DNA of 64,000 bases from Tethya wilhelma. Taxonomy: Eukaryota; Porifera; Demospongiae; Tethyida; Tethyidae. Location of the stretch: positions 11,882,426 to 11,946,425 of the forward strand of contig CAXIPT010000002.1 in NCBI GenBank assembly GCA_964030475.1, given 5' to 3'. Shown here in pieces: positions 25,295 through 36,400 of this stretch. The notes beneath the pieces were generated by a model. It made no database searches, had not been told where the DNA came from, and saw only the letters and a program-made list of their open reading frames with translations. Position 1 is the stretch's first letter. Every line of letters starts with the position of its first letter. The translations under genes and the position numbers were made by a program.

Positions 25295-28200
25295 ATGTAC
25301 CAACGCGCGTACGTACGTACCGAGTCACGATTGAAAGCTGAACACTATTTATGGACATTTCGTGATGGTACGTAAGCTGTAATTTCTTCAAACTCAAACA
25401 AGAACCCTTTAATGAATCTGTGTGCATAGTATGTAGAAAATTATCTGTGTGTGTGTACGTATCTAGGTAGATGCGTGCCGCCTGTCTACCTTGCCGCGGG
25501 AGCAAACAGCAATAAATTATTGACGCGCGACACGTGGTAGAAAAGTTTGCTGTGATTTTTCTAATTTTGCTGCATCGTTTTTATTTCTCATGCAGGTCGT
25601 GTATGTCATTGTGACAGTGTGAGGCTTTTTTGAGTCCCGGTATAAAGCACTATTTAATATTGAACTGCAACCATTCCGTTGTGCCCAAGACTGAGTACAA
25701 AAATGTCAGATACTGACTCTGCTGCAGAAGATGAAGCAACCCTGGCTGAGCAGCATCACAGCCACGTAATCAGTGCAGGGCCAAGACAGCCACCACCATT
25801 GATCAGCAGATCTAGAGATGCTACCCAGTTTGCTGCCCAACCATCAATGTTTCCACTTGCAAATCAGCACCTTCCTCCAGGGTACATGATGGTGCCACAG
25901 GGAGGACCACAAATTTTACAAGGACCTGATGGAACACTGTATGCCATTCATCCTCCTGGTTCGGCAATACTGCAAAGTGCAGCTGCTGCTGCTACTCTCC
26001 AAGCAAAATCACATGGAGCTTCTGTAAATCTATTAGAGAACACAAGAACATCTCCACCAATTGTTTCAGCTGCAGCATTTCCCAAAGTAGCAGATACTAG
26101 CCTTCCTATAGTGCCTATTTACGCTCCAGTACAAGTGGCACCATCGGTTGCAAAACAGTATCAACAGATGTTTCAGCTGCCAAACTCTAGTCATAGTAGA
26201 CTACCCACTGCAGTGACAATGGACACTGGATCAAGAGTTGTCACTTCACCACTTCCAGCATCCAGTCCAAGACAGGTATCATCATCATCACCGCTAGAAC
26301 TCACTGGTCAACAAGTGCACTATCATACAAGTACAAGCAGTTCACTCTTATATACAGGACATACTCTTCCACCATCGCCTATTATAGCATCCCAACATCA
26401 CAATGAAGAAAGGTCTCCAAGCTCAGAAAGGAATCTCAAAGTATCAGCTTTGTCTCCCACCAACTGCCATGTGCAATCTCCCACTGTCAATTCATTCATG
26501 GAAGGACTGAGCACTGTACAGAGAGCTTCAATTCTTCAGCAACATCGTAGATCATTGCATAGTCATGAAAGAGAACCTCAAGAACATGTGGTGGTTGAAG
26601 GAGATAACTCTAGTACAAGCAGTCATAGCAGTACTTCATCATCAAAACATAGTATGATGAATTTTTTGCAAAAGGACTCAAAACATGAAAGCTCCTCTTT
26701 GAAGAAACTTTTGCAGTCGGAACCTGAAGTAGAAATGTCTACCCACTCTCAGACTGGTAGTGGTCATAGATCTGAGTCCCGTAAAAGTAGTACAGATTTA
26801 ACTCTCGCTTTGCTCAAGAATGAACCGTATCTTGTGAGATTTTATCATTTTTTCCAGTCGAGTGAGCAATCGAAGCACTTACGAATGAGAGTTCTAACAA
26901 CAGAAGGATCGGCAAGTGTCTTGAAATGGATTGAAGTGACCAGAAAGGCTTCTCACATCGATCCAAACCTAGGACCGCTAGACGCAGTGAGAATTTTAAT
27001 TTCAAGCAACGGATTGTGTAAGCTACAAGTGCTATTTCCATTCTGTAAGACCCTCTTCACACGATTCATGCCGTCAAGTCTAGCCCAAGCCAGTGAGCTC
27101 TTCAATGAACTGAGCCCCAGACACGTGCTCTGCCCAGGTATTCCTGACTGTGAGACTAAAATATCTACACTGGGCTATCACCCAGGAAGTGTGAGAATGA
27201 TCGAAACACCCTCCATGAGGAGATTTGATCACGAAAAATGTCCCTTGTGGCATGTTCCTCTACCGTGCAATTTATACTCTGAATCGGGACAAATAATGCA
27301 CCACATGTGCCGTCAGTTATGTACCAACGCGCGTACGTACGTACCGAGTCACGATTGAAAGCTGAACACTATTTATGGACATTTCGTGATGGTACGTAAG
27401 CTGTAATTTCTTCAAACTCAAACAAGAACCCTTTAATGAATCTGTGTGCATAGTATGTAGAAAATTATCTGTGTGTGTGTACGTATCTAGGTAGATGCGT
27501 GCCGCCTGTCTACCTTGCCGCGGGAGCAAACAGCAATAAATTATTGACGCGCGACACGTGGTAGAAAAGTTTGCTGTGATTTTTCTAATTTTGCTGCATC
27601 GTTTTTATTTCTCATGCAGGTCGTGTATGTCATTGTGACAGTGTGAGGCTTTTTTGAGTCCCGGTATAAAGCACTATTTAATATTGAACTGCAACCATTC
27701 CGTTGTGCCCAAGACTGAGTACAAAAATGTCAGATACTGACTCTGCTGCAGAAGATGAAGCAACCCTGGCTGAGCAGCATCACAGCCACGTAATCAGTGC
27801 AGGGCCAAGACAGCCACCACCATTGATCAGCAGATCTAGAGATGCTACCCAGTTTGCTGCCCAACCATCAATGTTTCCACTTGCAAATCAGCACCTTCCT
27901 CCAGGGTACATGATGGTGCCACAGGGAGGACCACAAATTTTACAAGGACCTGATGGAACACTGTATGCCATTCATCCTCCTGGTTCGGCAATACTGCAAA
28001 GTGCAGCTGCTGCTGCTACTCTCCAAGCAAAATCACATGGAGCTTCTGTAAATCTATTAGAGAACACAAGAACATCTCCACCAATTGTTTCAGCTGCAGC
28101 ATTTCCCAAAGTAGCAGATACTAGCCTTCCTATAGTGCCTATTTACGCTCCAGTACAAGTGGCACCATCGGTTGCAAAACAGTATCAACAGATGTTTCAG

Positions 28201-29341
28201 CTGCCAAACTCTAGTCATAGTAGACTACCCACTGCAGTGACAATGGACACTGGATCAAGAGTTGTCACTTCACCACTTCCAGCATCCAGTCCAAGACAGG
28301 TATCATCATCATCACCGCTAGAACTCACTGGTCAACAAGTGCACTATCATACAAGTACAAGCAGTTCACTCTTATATACAGGACATACTCTTCCACCATC
28401 GCCTATTATAGCATCCCAACATCACAATGAAGAAAGGTCTCCAAGCTCAGAAAGGAATCTCAAAGTATCAGCTTTGTCTCCCACCAACTGCCATGTGCAA
28501 TCTCCCACTGTCAATTCATTCATGGAAGGACTGAGCACTGTACAGAGAGCTTCAATTCTTCAGCAACATCGTAGATCATTGCATAGTCATGAAAGAGAAC
28601 CTCAAGAACATGTGGTGGTTGAAGGAGATAACTCTAGTACAAGCAGTCATAGCAGTACTTCATCATCAAAACATAGTATGATGAATTTTTTGCAAAAGGA
28701 CTCAAAACATGAAAGCTCCTCTTTGAAGAAACTTTTGCAGTCGGAACCTGAAGTAGAAATGTCTACCCACTCTCAGACTGGTAGTGGTCATAGATCTGAG
28801 TCCCGTAAAAGTAGTACAGATTTAACTCTCGCTTTGCTCAAGAATGAACCGTATCTTGTGAGATTTTATCATTTTTTCCAGTCGAGTGAGCAATCGAAGC
28901 ACTTACGAATGAGAGTTCTAACAACAGAAGGATCGGCAAGTGTCTTGAAATGGATTGAAGTGACCAGAAAGGCTTCTCACATCGATCCAAACCTAGGACC
29001 GCTAGACGCAGTGAGAATTTTAATTTCAAGCAACGGATTGTGTAAGCTACAAGTGCTATTTCCATTCTGTAAGACCCTCTTCACACGATTCATGCCGTCA
29101 AGTCTAGCCCAAGCCAGTGAGCTCTTCAATGAACTGAGCCCCAGACACGTGCTCTGCCCAGGTATTCCTGACTGTGAGACTAAAATATCTACACTGGGCT
29201 ATCACCCAGGAAGTGTGAGAATGATCGAAACACCCTCCATGAGGAGATTTGATCACGAAAAATGTCCCTTGTGGCATGTTCCTCTACCGTGCAATTTATA
29301 CTCTGAATCGGGACAAATAATGCACCACATGTGCCGTCAGT
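25295..29341 (+). repeat. 2,024-bp tandem duplication, two copies
   Basis: Unit 1 is 25295-27318 and unit 2 is 27319 to about 29341, offset exactly 2,024 bp. I saw no mismatch where I compared them, and their translations are identical over more than 540 residues. Each unit contains a putative untranslated first exon, a small intron (ending TCTCATGCAG) and most of the large first coding exon of the Ser/Pro-rich gene. The junction is ...CGTCAG-TT-ATGTACC. This is either a very recent duplication or an assembly artefact (unmerged haplotypes). Confidence 0.95.
25703..27358 (+). pseudogene. Truncated upstream copy of the Ser/Pro-rich protein gene
   Basis: This frame is identical to the start of the intact gene at 27727, up to ...GQIMHHMCRQ. 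It then crosses the duplication junction and ends after about ten unrelated residues (LCTNARTYVPSHD) read from the promoter region of unit 2. It therefore lacks the last part of the Cys/Trp domain and the second, charged exon. The usual start is taken as ATG 25703 (MSDTDSAAEDEATL); an in-frame ATG lies 24 nt upstream. If real it could make a truncated protein. If the duplication is an assembly error, it does not exist. Confidence 0.7.
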
Positions 29342-31447
29342 GCAAGAACCTTCACAACACACTCACTCGAACTGTAGCCAAGATGAGTAGGTTTGCTGCC
29401 GCCACAGAATACCTACCAGCTGTTGCTTCAGGCTCAACTGGTTTGGCTTATCATTCATATTACGCCGGGTCCACTAGAGAAGGTCGATCGAAGCCTAGCA
29501 AAGACAAACGTCAAAAAAGAATGGCTTCCCGTGGATCAACAGCAGGTGCAGGTACGTACACCATGAATGCACAATTGTGCATAGAGTTCAATATCTCTAC
29601 ATAACTTTTATGCATGCATGCATGTGTGCACTATGGGATGGTACTAGCCAGTAGGTTGCATGATGATTAGATAATGTTACAAAAGTTGATTGACCAAAGT
29701 TCTCACTTTTGACCAAATTTCTTTTTTTATTTATCTTGAGATTGAAAAAAAAATTCTGCTACCTAACCAAAATAATTTTGAAAGCACTGTTCTTGAGATA
29801 CTTCGATCCATCCCGAAATAGAATGATTTTCAGTTTGATTTCCTCCCATGCATACACTACCAACTGTTTACCACAAATGGTGATGGGCTGAGTGTAGTAT
29901 AGTAACCTTACCATCATTGGATTGTGATTCCAGTAACTGATCAAGGTCGATTAAACACCCACAGTGTAGTAAGCTGGTCCCCAAAGAATTCGGAATAGTT
30001 TAAACTTTAACCTGTATCATGTGCTTGTGGTTTCTGCATGGCTTTTTTAGCCCTTGTGTTCTTGCATGTGCTATGCAATTATTCTTGTGCGTGACATTGC
30101 ATAGATTCTTTGAAAGTTTTCATAGCAGATTTTAATTGTGTGGACTAAAAATTACCCCATGCATGTAGTTGCTGCGAACATTCTGGTTTCTTAAACAGGT
30201 ATAACTAGTTTTGTGGTACATACCAGTGTAGTTGATATATGGATGAAAGGATGTGGCGCACATGCACTGTAGATTTTTCCAGTAGATATTTTCTGCATGC
30301 CTGCCGGCAAGGTTGTGAAGCAACTGTGCCATAATCACAAGTCTCCATCTAGACCTTTTCTCCTCTCTTGGTCTAACATACCTCATGCATGTGAGAGTGT
30401 GGTCTTCTGGTAAGTGGGTTCAATGGTCCACTGCTGTACATGTACACACAGGGATGCCATGCACATGTGCAACAACAGTTATAGCAATTGTCCTCTGAAC
30501 TCTTAATACAATGGATTTGAATGCAAACAAACACAGGTGTAGCACTGTGTACATATGCCTTTGACCTTTAGGTCAATTGATGATGGAAGCATTATTGTGT
30601 TTGGGTTAGTGCAAAAGTTCATGAGTAATCTTCTTGGAAACTTGCAGTTAGCTAGGGTGCATGTCAAGTACACAGGAACTAATCCTTAGAAATCCCAGTA
30701 GATCAATTAAAATTAATGAAGAATCCATGCAGCTTACATGCAAACAGCATTTCAGTTTAGTTTGGGTTGAGATCATCTGTCCATATAGATCTAGAGTGTT
30801 GCAGTAGTGAATGCATAATAAGGAACGTATGATGCTATTTGCATGTATGAACCTGTTCTTTATTCTCTTCTATTACACACATTCATTCTGTTCACCAAGA
30901 TCATGATGGGGAAATGGATCCATCCCAGAATGTGATAAAATTCTACAGTGACACAGAGTTAAATGAAGACAGTGAAACTACAAGCACCAGGCACAAAAAG
31001 AGAACTCAGACCAATGACAATGATGACACATCAACAGTCAAATCACCATCATCATCAGTACTTGTCATTTCAGAGAGACCCTCTTCAAGACCAAAGTCTC
31101 AAGGAGCAATGATGACATCAGCACAAGTAATCAATGACTTGAAAGTACCCAGAGAAGACTTGAATGAGTCGTCAAAACATTACGAGGAAGTTCCAACTCA
31201 TAGAAGAAGAAGAGCAAGTGAAAGAGGAGATGAAGAATCATATGAAAAACAGACTGAATCTTCACCTGCAGTACCAAGACAGGAGAAAAGATCAGTATCT
31301 CCACAAAAGCGTAAGCAAGTATCAATCGACGATTCAACATTGCATGGTAATTTAAAGAAAAGAAAAATCTCTCCGAGCAAGATTGATGAGGTACAATCAG
31401 ACTCTAGTGATTCGGGTAGTGAGTTAGATCATGATCAGTATGTTTAG
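27727..31447 (+). CDS. Ser/Pro-rich nuclear-type protein with uncharacterised Cys/Trp domain
   Basis: Two coding exons: 27727-29551 (donor GCAG|GTACGT) and 30900-31447 (acceptor TTCACCAAG), joined in phase, about 790 residues. The first 350 residues are low-complexity (S, P, Q, H, A), with PPGYMMVPQGGPQILQGPDG and long serine runs. From about residue 360 a folded region begins (LTLALLKNEPYLVRFYHFF, HVLCPGIPDCETKISTLGY, CPLWHVPLPCN, HHMCRQCKNLHNTL). Its WH and CxxC pattern resembles a domain I recall from predicted proteins of cnidarians and sponges, with no assigned function. Basic patches (KDKRQKR in exon 1; HRRRR, PQKRKQ and KKRK in exon 2) look like nuclear localisation signals. The exon-2 part is charged and disordered. 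A transcriptional or chromatin role is only a guess. Confidence 0.8.
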
Positions 31448-33477
31448 TGTAGTTATATGCTTCTAGAAGAAGTGGGATAGTATCTATAAGCACTTAATTA
31501 TGTAATTTACTATTCATAGCCACCAATTTCCATTACCTTTGTTCAATCATGTTCCCTTCTACACACTCTTATCTCTCTATCATATCTTCTCGATTGACCT
31601 CTGAACCTTCTTTTGCTGTTAGTTTGTTTTTGCACACAAAACATTAACCTCATGAATGTATGTATGGGGACACTTTTGAACCTAATTATATATAATTCTC
31701 AAGTTATGGGTTACCAAGTCTTTGTTCATCTAGCCTTTTGTTTGCACAGATGTTGTTTACTAATGCAAGATATGCTTTTTTCCTATTAGTGTACCTTATT
31801 GCATCACTGATGAGGTCAAACGACATAGTTGATTAGATGTTTACTGATTTTTAAATTTTATTACAACCTACAGCGAGGTCAAGGTTTATGGAGTAACCTG
31901 GTACGTCATTAAGTTGGAACACACACACAATGTACCAGTATGTCGCAATAATAGCCATCCTGATCAGATATACCACAGCAGATGTACAGCATGGGCAGGC
32001 TGAGCTAGTATGTTAATGTGCTTTGTGGCATCATTGCAGCAGCCATGCACAACCACTAGATTATACATGACCATGTAATAATATGCGTAGTCACAAATAA
32101 TCACAATACCACAATAAGTAACTGTAACCAGGCAACTCCTTATGTATAGTGTGTATGCATTACAACTGAAATTGCTTCTACCTAGCTATAACATGTGATA
32201 GTTAATTATTCAGGGCACTACCTTGGCATTGAAGTGTCACTACACTTCAAATTTGGCTATAATTCCATGCATGAAATACTTAATGCTCCACACATGCATA
32301 AAGCAGTATCACTGGCAAGACCTTGATAGTTTGTGAAATTGTATGTGCATGCTACATGTATAGAGAGCAGTAGCAACTTGTGGTCAGTAATATTTTATTT
32401 GATTGATCAACCTAAATGAATATTATGGTCATATATTTGGGCCCATCACATTCAGTGACTGAAAGGAGTTCTGATGAGAAGTTTTTGAACTTTTGCTTGA
32501 GCTAAATGAAAGTTCCCAGATGGTAACAAAACCAAGATACACACAGTGATGACAGCCTATAATAGTATAATAGTACACAAATGTTTTCCATCAGTTGCTC
32601 AATACCCAAACAAGCCCACACAATTGATTGGTATTAACCTCTGTGAACTCAAGATGCTGAGTGGACCATAATATAATTACAGCTATAATATGACATACTT
32701 ACAATAGCTTGACTGATGTTTGCAGATGGTGTTGTCAGAAACAATGAGCTATTGTTGTGTTGTCATAATGATGAATGATGATGCCTTGCACTTTCAATAT
32801 TGACTGAGATACCCATAAAAGTTGACGTAAGCATATAATATTATGCATCATCATCATCATTATTCATAGTGATGCTAGTATGTAAAGTATAACATGAATC
32901 ATAGAATATGGTTACATATTGTCAGCTCAGCTGCAATGAATCTACTATGAAAAATATTTTGCATTGTGAGGTCAGTGATGTGATTATGTAAATTGGTATT
33001 GTGATGTCATAGAGAAATGCAAGAGGCCAAAAGGTTTGGACAAGGAATGTAAACAAGGAAGTCAGTAAAACCCGTGGTAAAATAATTATGTAATGAGGAA
33101 ATTTTATCATCAAGTTCATTTCCCTCCTTCCCCACTGAACCTCCCTATCCTCTGCAAGGTCATAGAACATCATTGACCAACTGCAAGTACGTCATAGCAG
33201 TATACAGTTTTTACTGCCATGGACTAAGTCTATAGTGTTTGCCTACCTCAGTTCTAAACATGGTGCTTCTCCTGGACTTCTCATGACTTCTGATCAATGC
33301 TCTGTGAGATGTAGCTTAGTTGCTAAAGTGCCCCAGCTTCATATGATCTCTTCTTCACTTGTGTGCTCTCCAGAGACAGTGTATATTCTTGAACACTGAC
33401 ACAATTCATGTTTCCCGCCAAATTGGCGTTTGTCACGTGAGCTCCATGCAGCAAACTCCATAAATCTCTGCGGCAAG
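31448..33477. other. Intergenic, no gene supported
   Basis: AT-rich sequence. A CATCATCATCATCATTATTCAT run is present near 32850. I found no exon with convincing borders. The last 150 bp form the PSMB4 promoter (TTTCCCGCCAAATTGGCG inverted motif near 33412). Confidence 0.5.
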
Positions 33478-36400
33478 ATGGCAATGAGTGTTCCTGATCC
33501 GTTCTCTTCTTCCAGCACTACTGCACCGCAATTTTGGTCGAGCGGTCCCTCACCTGGTTCCCTGTACCAGTTTCCAGGCGCTAGTAGCGCTCCTCCGACT
33601 GCCAGTGTCCATCAACCACTGACACACACACTGTGAGTGATGATAAATGTCGACTGTTTTGCTTATGAGATAATATTGAAGGCCCCTCTAGCACTTTGCC
33701 AAGAGTGCTAGAAGGTTGTGGGTCGATATGTATGTAAATATGCTTTACTGTCAAGCTAGGAGAGGTCTAAGACTAGAGTGGGCACTAAATGGAATAGAGT
33801 TTGTGCTAAAACTGTTTCTATTCTTCACTGCATGCAGGCGGCCAATGGTGACTGGTACTTCTGTCCTTGGTCTGACGTTCAAAGATGGAGTTATGCTAGC
33901 TGCTGATACATTAGGTTGGTACAAGTTTTATACAACCAAGCATGTGCAGTGCACACATCGATTATTTAAAAAAAATAATAATTTTTTTTTTGCTTGGTGC
34001 TTTAGGTTCTTACGGTTCACTGGCTCGGTTTCGTAGTGTGTCGAGATTGAAGAAGGTCACTGACAGCTGTGTGGTGGCTGCCATGGGCGATTATGCCGAC
34101 TTTCAATTCCTTGAGAGAGCACTGGATTCTATGACGTGAGTATACATGGTACATAGTGGTGGGTGGGTGTGGCACTGTGTATTATTATACCCTAGCTGGA
34201 AGTGATCTTTAATGTGCATCACCTTATGGTAGCAATAGAAGGCCATTCTCTTATGTTAACAAGTTGAAGCATGATCTGGTATTAGTCTATCGAACTAGAC
34301 TTTTTTTTTCTACAGGGGTAGAAAAATGGTCTAGCTTGATAGACTAGATCTGGTATAAGAGTAAAAATTATTTAGATCTAAGTTTGTGCCATGAGGTTCA
34401 TTGTCGTGTCTCAATGATAAATCTGTCGTAATTGTGTGGCAGTAGCTATGGTAATGAAGTTGGAGTTTGATTGTGATGTGTGTGTGTGTGTGTGTTTCCT
34501 CTCTCAGTATTGAGTCAGACTCCTTGGATGATGGCCACACCTATTCTGCCAGCTCTCTCTTCTCCTGTCTCAGAAATTTCATGTACAATCGGAGGTCTCA
34601 GTTCAATCCTCTTTGGAACACCATCATTGTCGGAGGATTTGATAAGAACACCGACAAACCGTGAGCCTCTGTGTGTGTGTGTGTGTGTGGGTGTGTGGTA
34701 GAAAAAAGTTAGAATAAGAGAATTAGTAAGAGAATGTTGTGCTATCTCTCTCAGTCATCTTGTGCTTGCAGGTTTCTTGGGCATGTCAACTCCATAGGTG
34801 TAGGATTTGAAGCTCCGACTCTTGCTACTGGCTTGGGAGGGTACATTGCACAGGTATGCCATTTTGAAAAACACAGTCTGTATCCCTCTTTGACTGATTT
34901 CCTAGTAGTATTGCATTTGTGGTGCTTCAAACTATCCACTTGCTTGTCTTGGTTGCTGCATGCATGTTATACATCTACCATGTTTTATTTTCTGTTTCAG
35001 CCACTGCTAAGAGATGCTTACGAGAAGAACCCCGCCATGAGCAAAGAGGAGGGCAAGGACATGCTGGAGAGATGTCTCAAGGTGCTCTTCTATAGGGACT
35101 GTAGAGCACTGAACAAGGTAGGACATCCTCTTTTTATTCCTAAGTATTTGCTAGTCAACATAACTAATGTGCTTTCAGCTAACCATTTTCAGTGTAAATC
35201 AAAAAAAAAAGGCAATGGGGTAGGGTTAAAAGTATCTCCAAGCATATTTGTGTGTGAGAAATATTACTGTGACAGTTTGTTTTTTTTAAGTATGAGAATT
35301 ACAACTCAAACTAGCTTACAAAAGAATAATAATGATATGCTATAATTCTTAGGCTTTACACTTAAAGTTCCATAGTGGTCCTGTTACTATATCTTTGGTG
35401 TCAGTCCCTCTAGCATCAACTCTCCAGTAATACACACTACCAGCTTTAAGTGACACTGACTTGGTGTCCACAATATTTGCGGGCGTTGCTAGTTTTCCAA
35501 CGTATAGCAGTAGGCTCTTGTGATCCGATGTTGAATTAGCACTAGCAACAGCTTCCTTATCGCTGCCTAGATAGACATCGTGACTCTCAGCGTTGTACCC
35601 AGCCAGCCACATCAGAGAGGCATCACACTTTGCAGTGGTTGTCCCATCTGGAGGTATGGGGACACTAGCACTCAGTTCCTGTCGTCCCGGTATCCAATAG
35701 GTACCTCTGTCTCCCATTGACTCCTCACCGTAAGGTCCTATCCCCTTGGCAACCAGAGGTGAGTTGTGGACTGGACGAAAGTCTAAGTTATCCGGATCCC
35801 TCAGTAGTGTTCTCACATCTCCCACCACATTGTTGGTATAGTTACCGGGATGGTAGGTACATTTTTTACCGCTGTGATAGTTACATGTCCCCTTCTCCAA
35901 GATATTTCCCACGGTCTCGGTGTGTTCATTCTCTCCCTTCATCCCCTCTCCCGGGACCCCAAGGAGCATGATGTCATACAATGGAGAGATGTTGTCAAAC
36001 GCTAGGTTATTGTAGACCTGGTGCTTATCTCCTTTGACTGACAGTCCGCTCGTGTTCCACACGACATTGTGACTCATGGTGCCATTGTAGCCCCACGTTG
36101 CGTTCGAGGACATGACTCTGTCGAATCTGAGTCCCCACTTCATTGTGTCAAAGCACCAGTTGTTTTTGATGAGCACCCCACTCTGTGTGTTTATTGTGAC
36201 CTGTACATGCGACCCATCGTCTTGAAGGTACTTTAAATCATAGAAGATGTTCAGTTTAATTGTGTTTGCTATTGGCAGTTGAAGGTCTAGTTCCTTTACT
36301 GTGCCACCTGGCTGATAGCCCACGCTTGGTCCATTACTGTGAATGACGTTTCGAATGAATGTGTCTCGAACGCCTTTCGACCAAAACAGGCCGCCGTCTC

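Noticed and set aside
26814..29065. 75-codon antisense frames over the duplicated Ser/Pro-rich gene (26814-27041, 28838-29065)
   Set aside because: Shadow frames of the sense coding exon; identical only because the DNA is duplicated.
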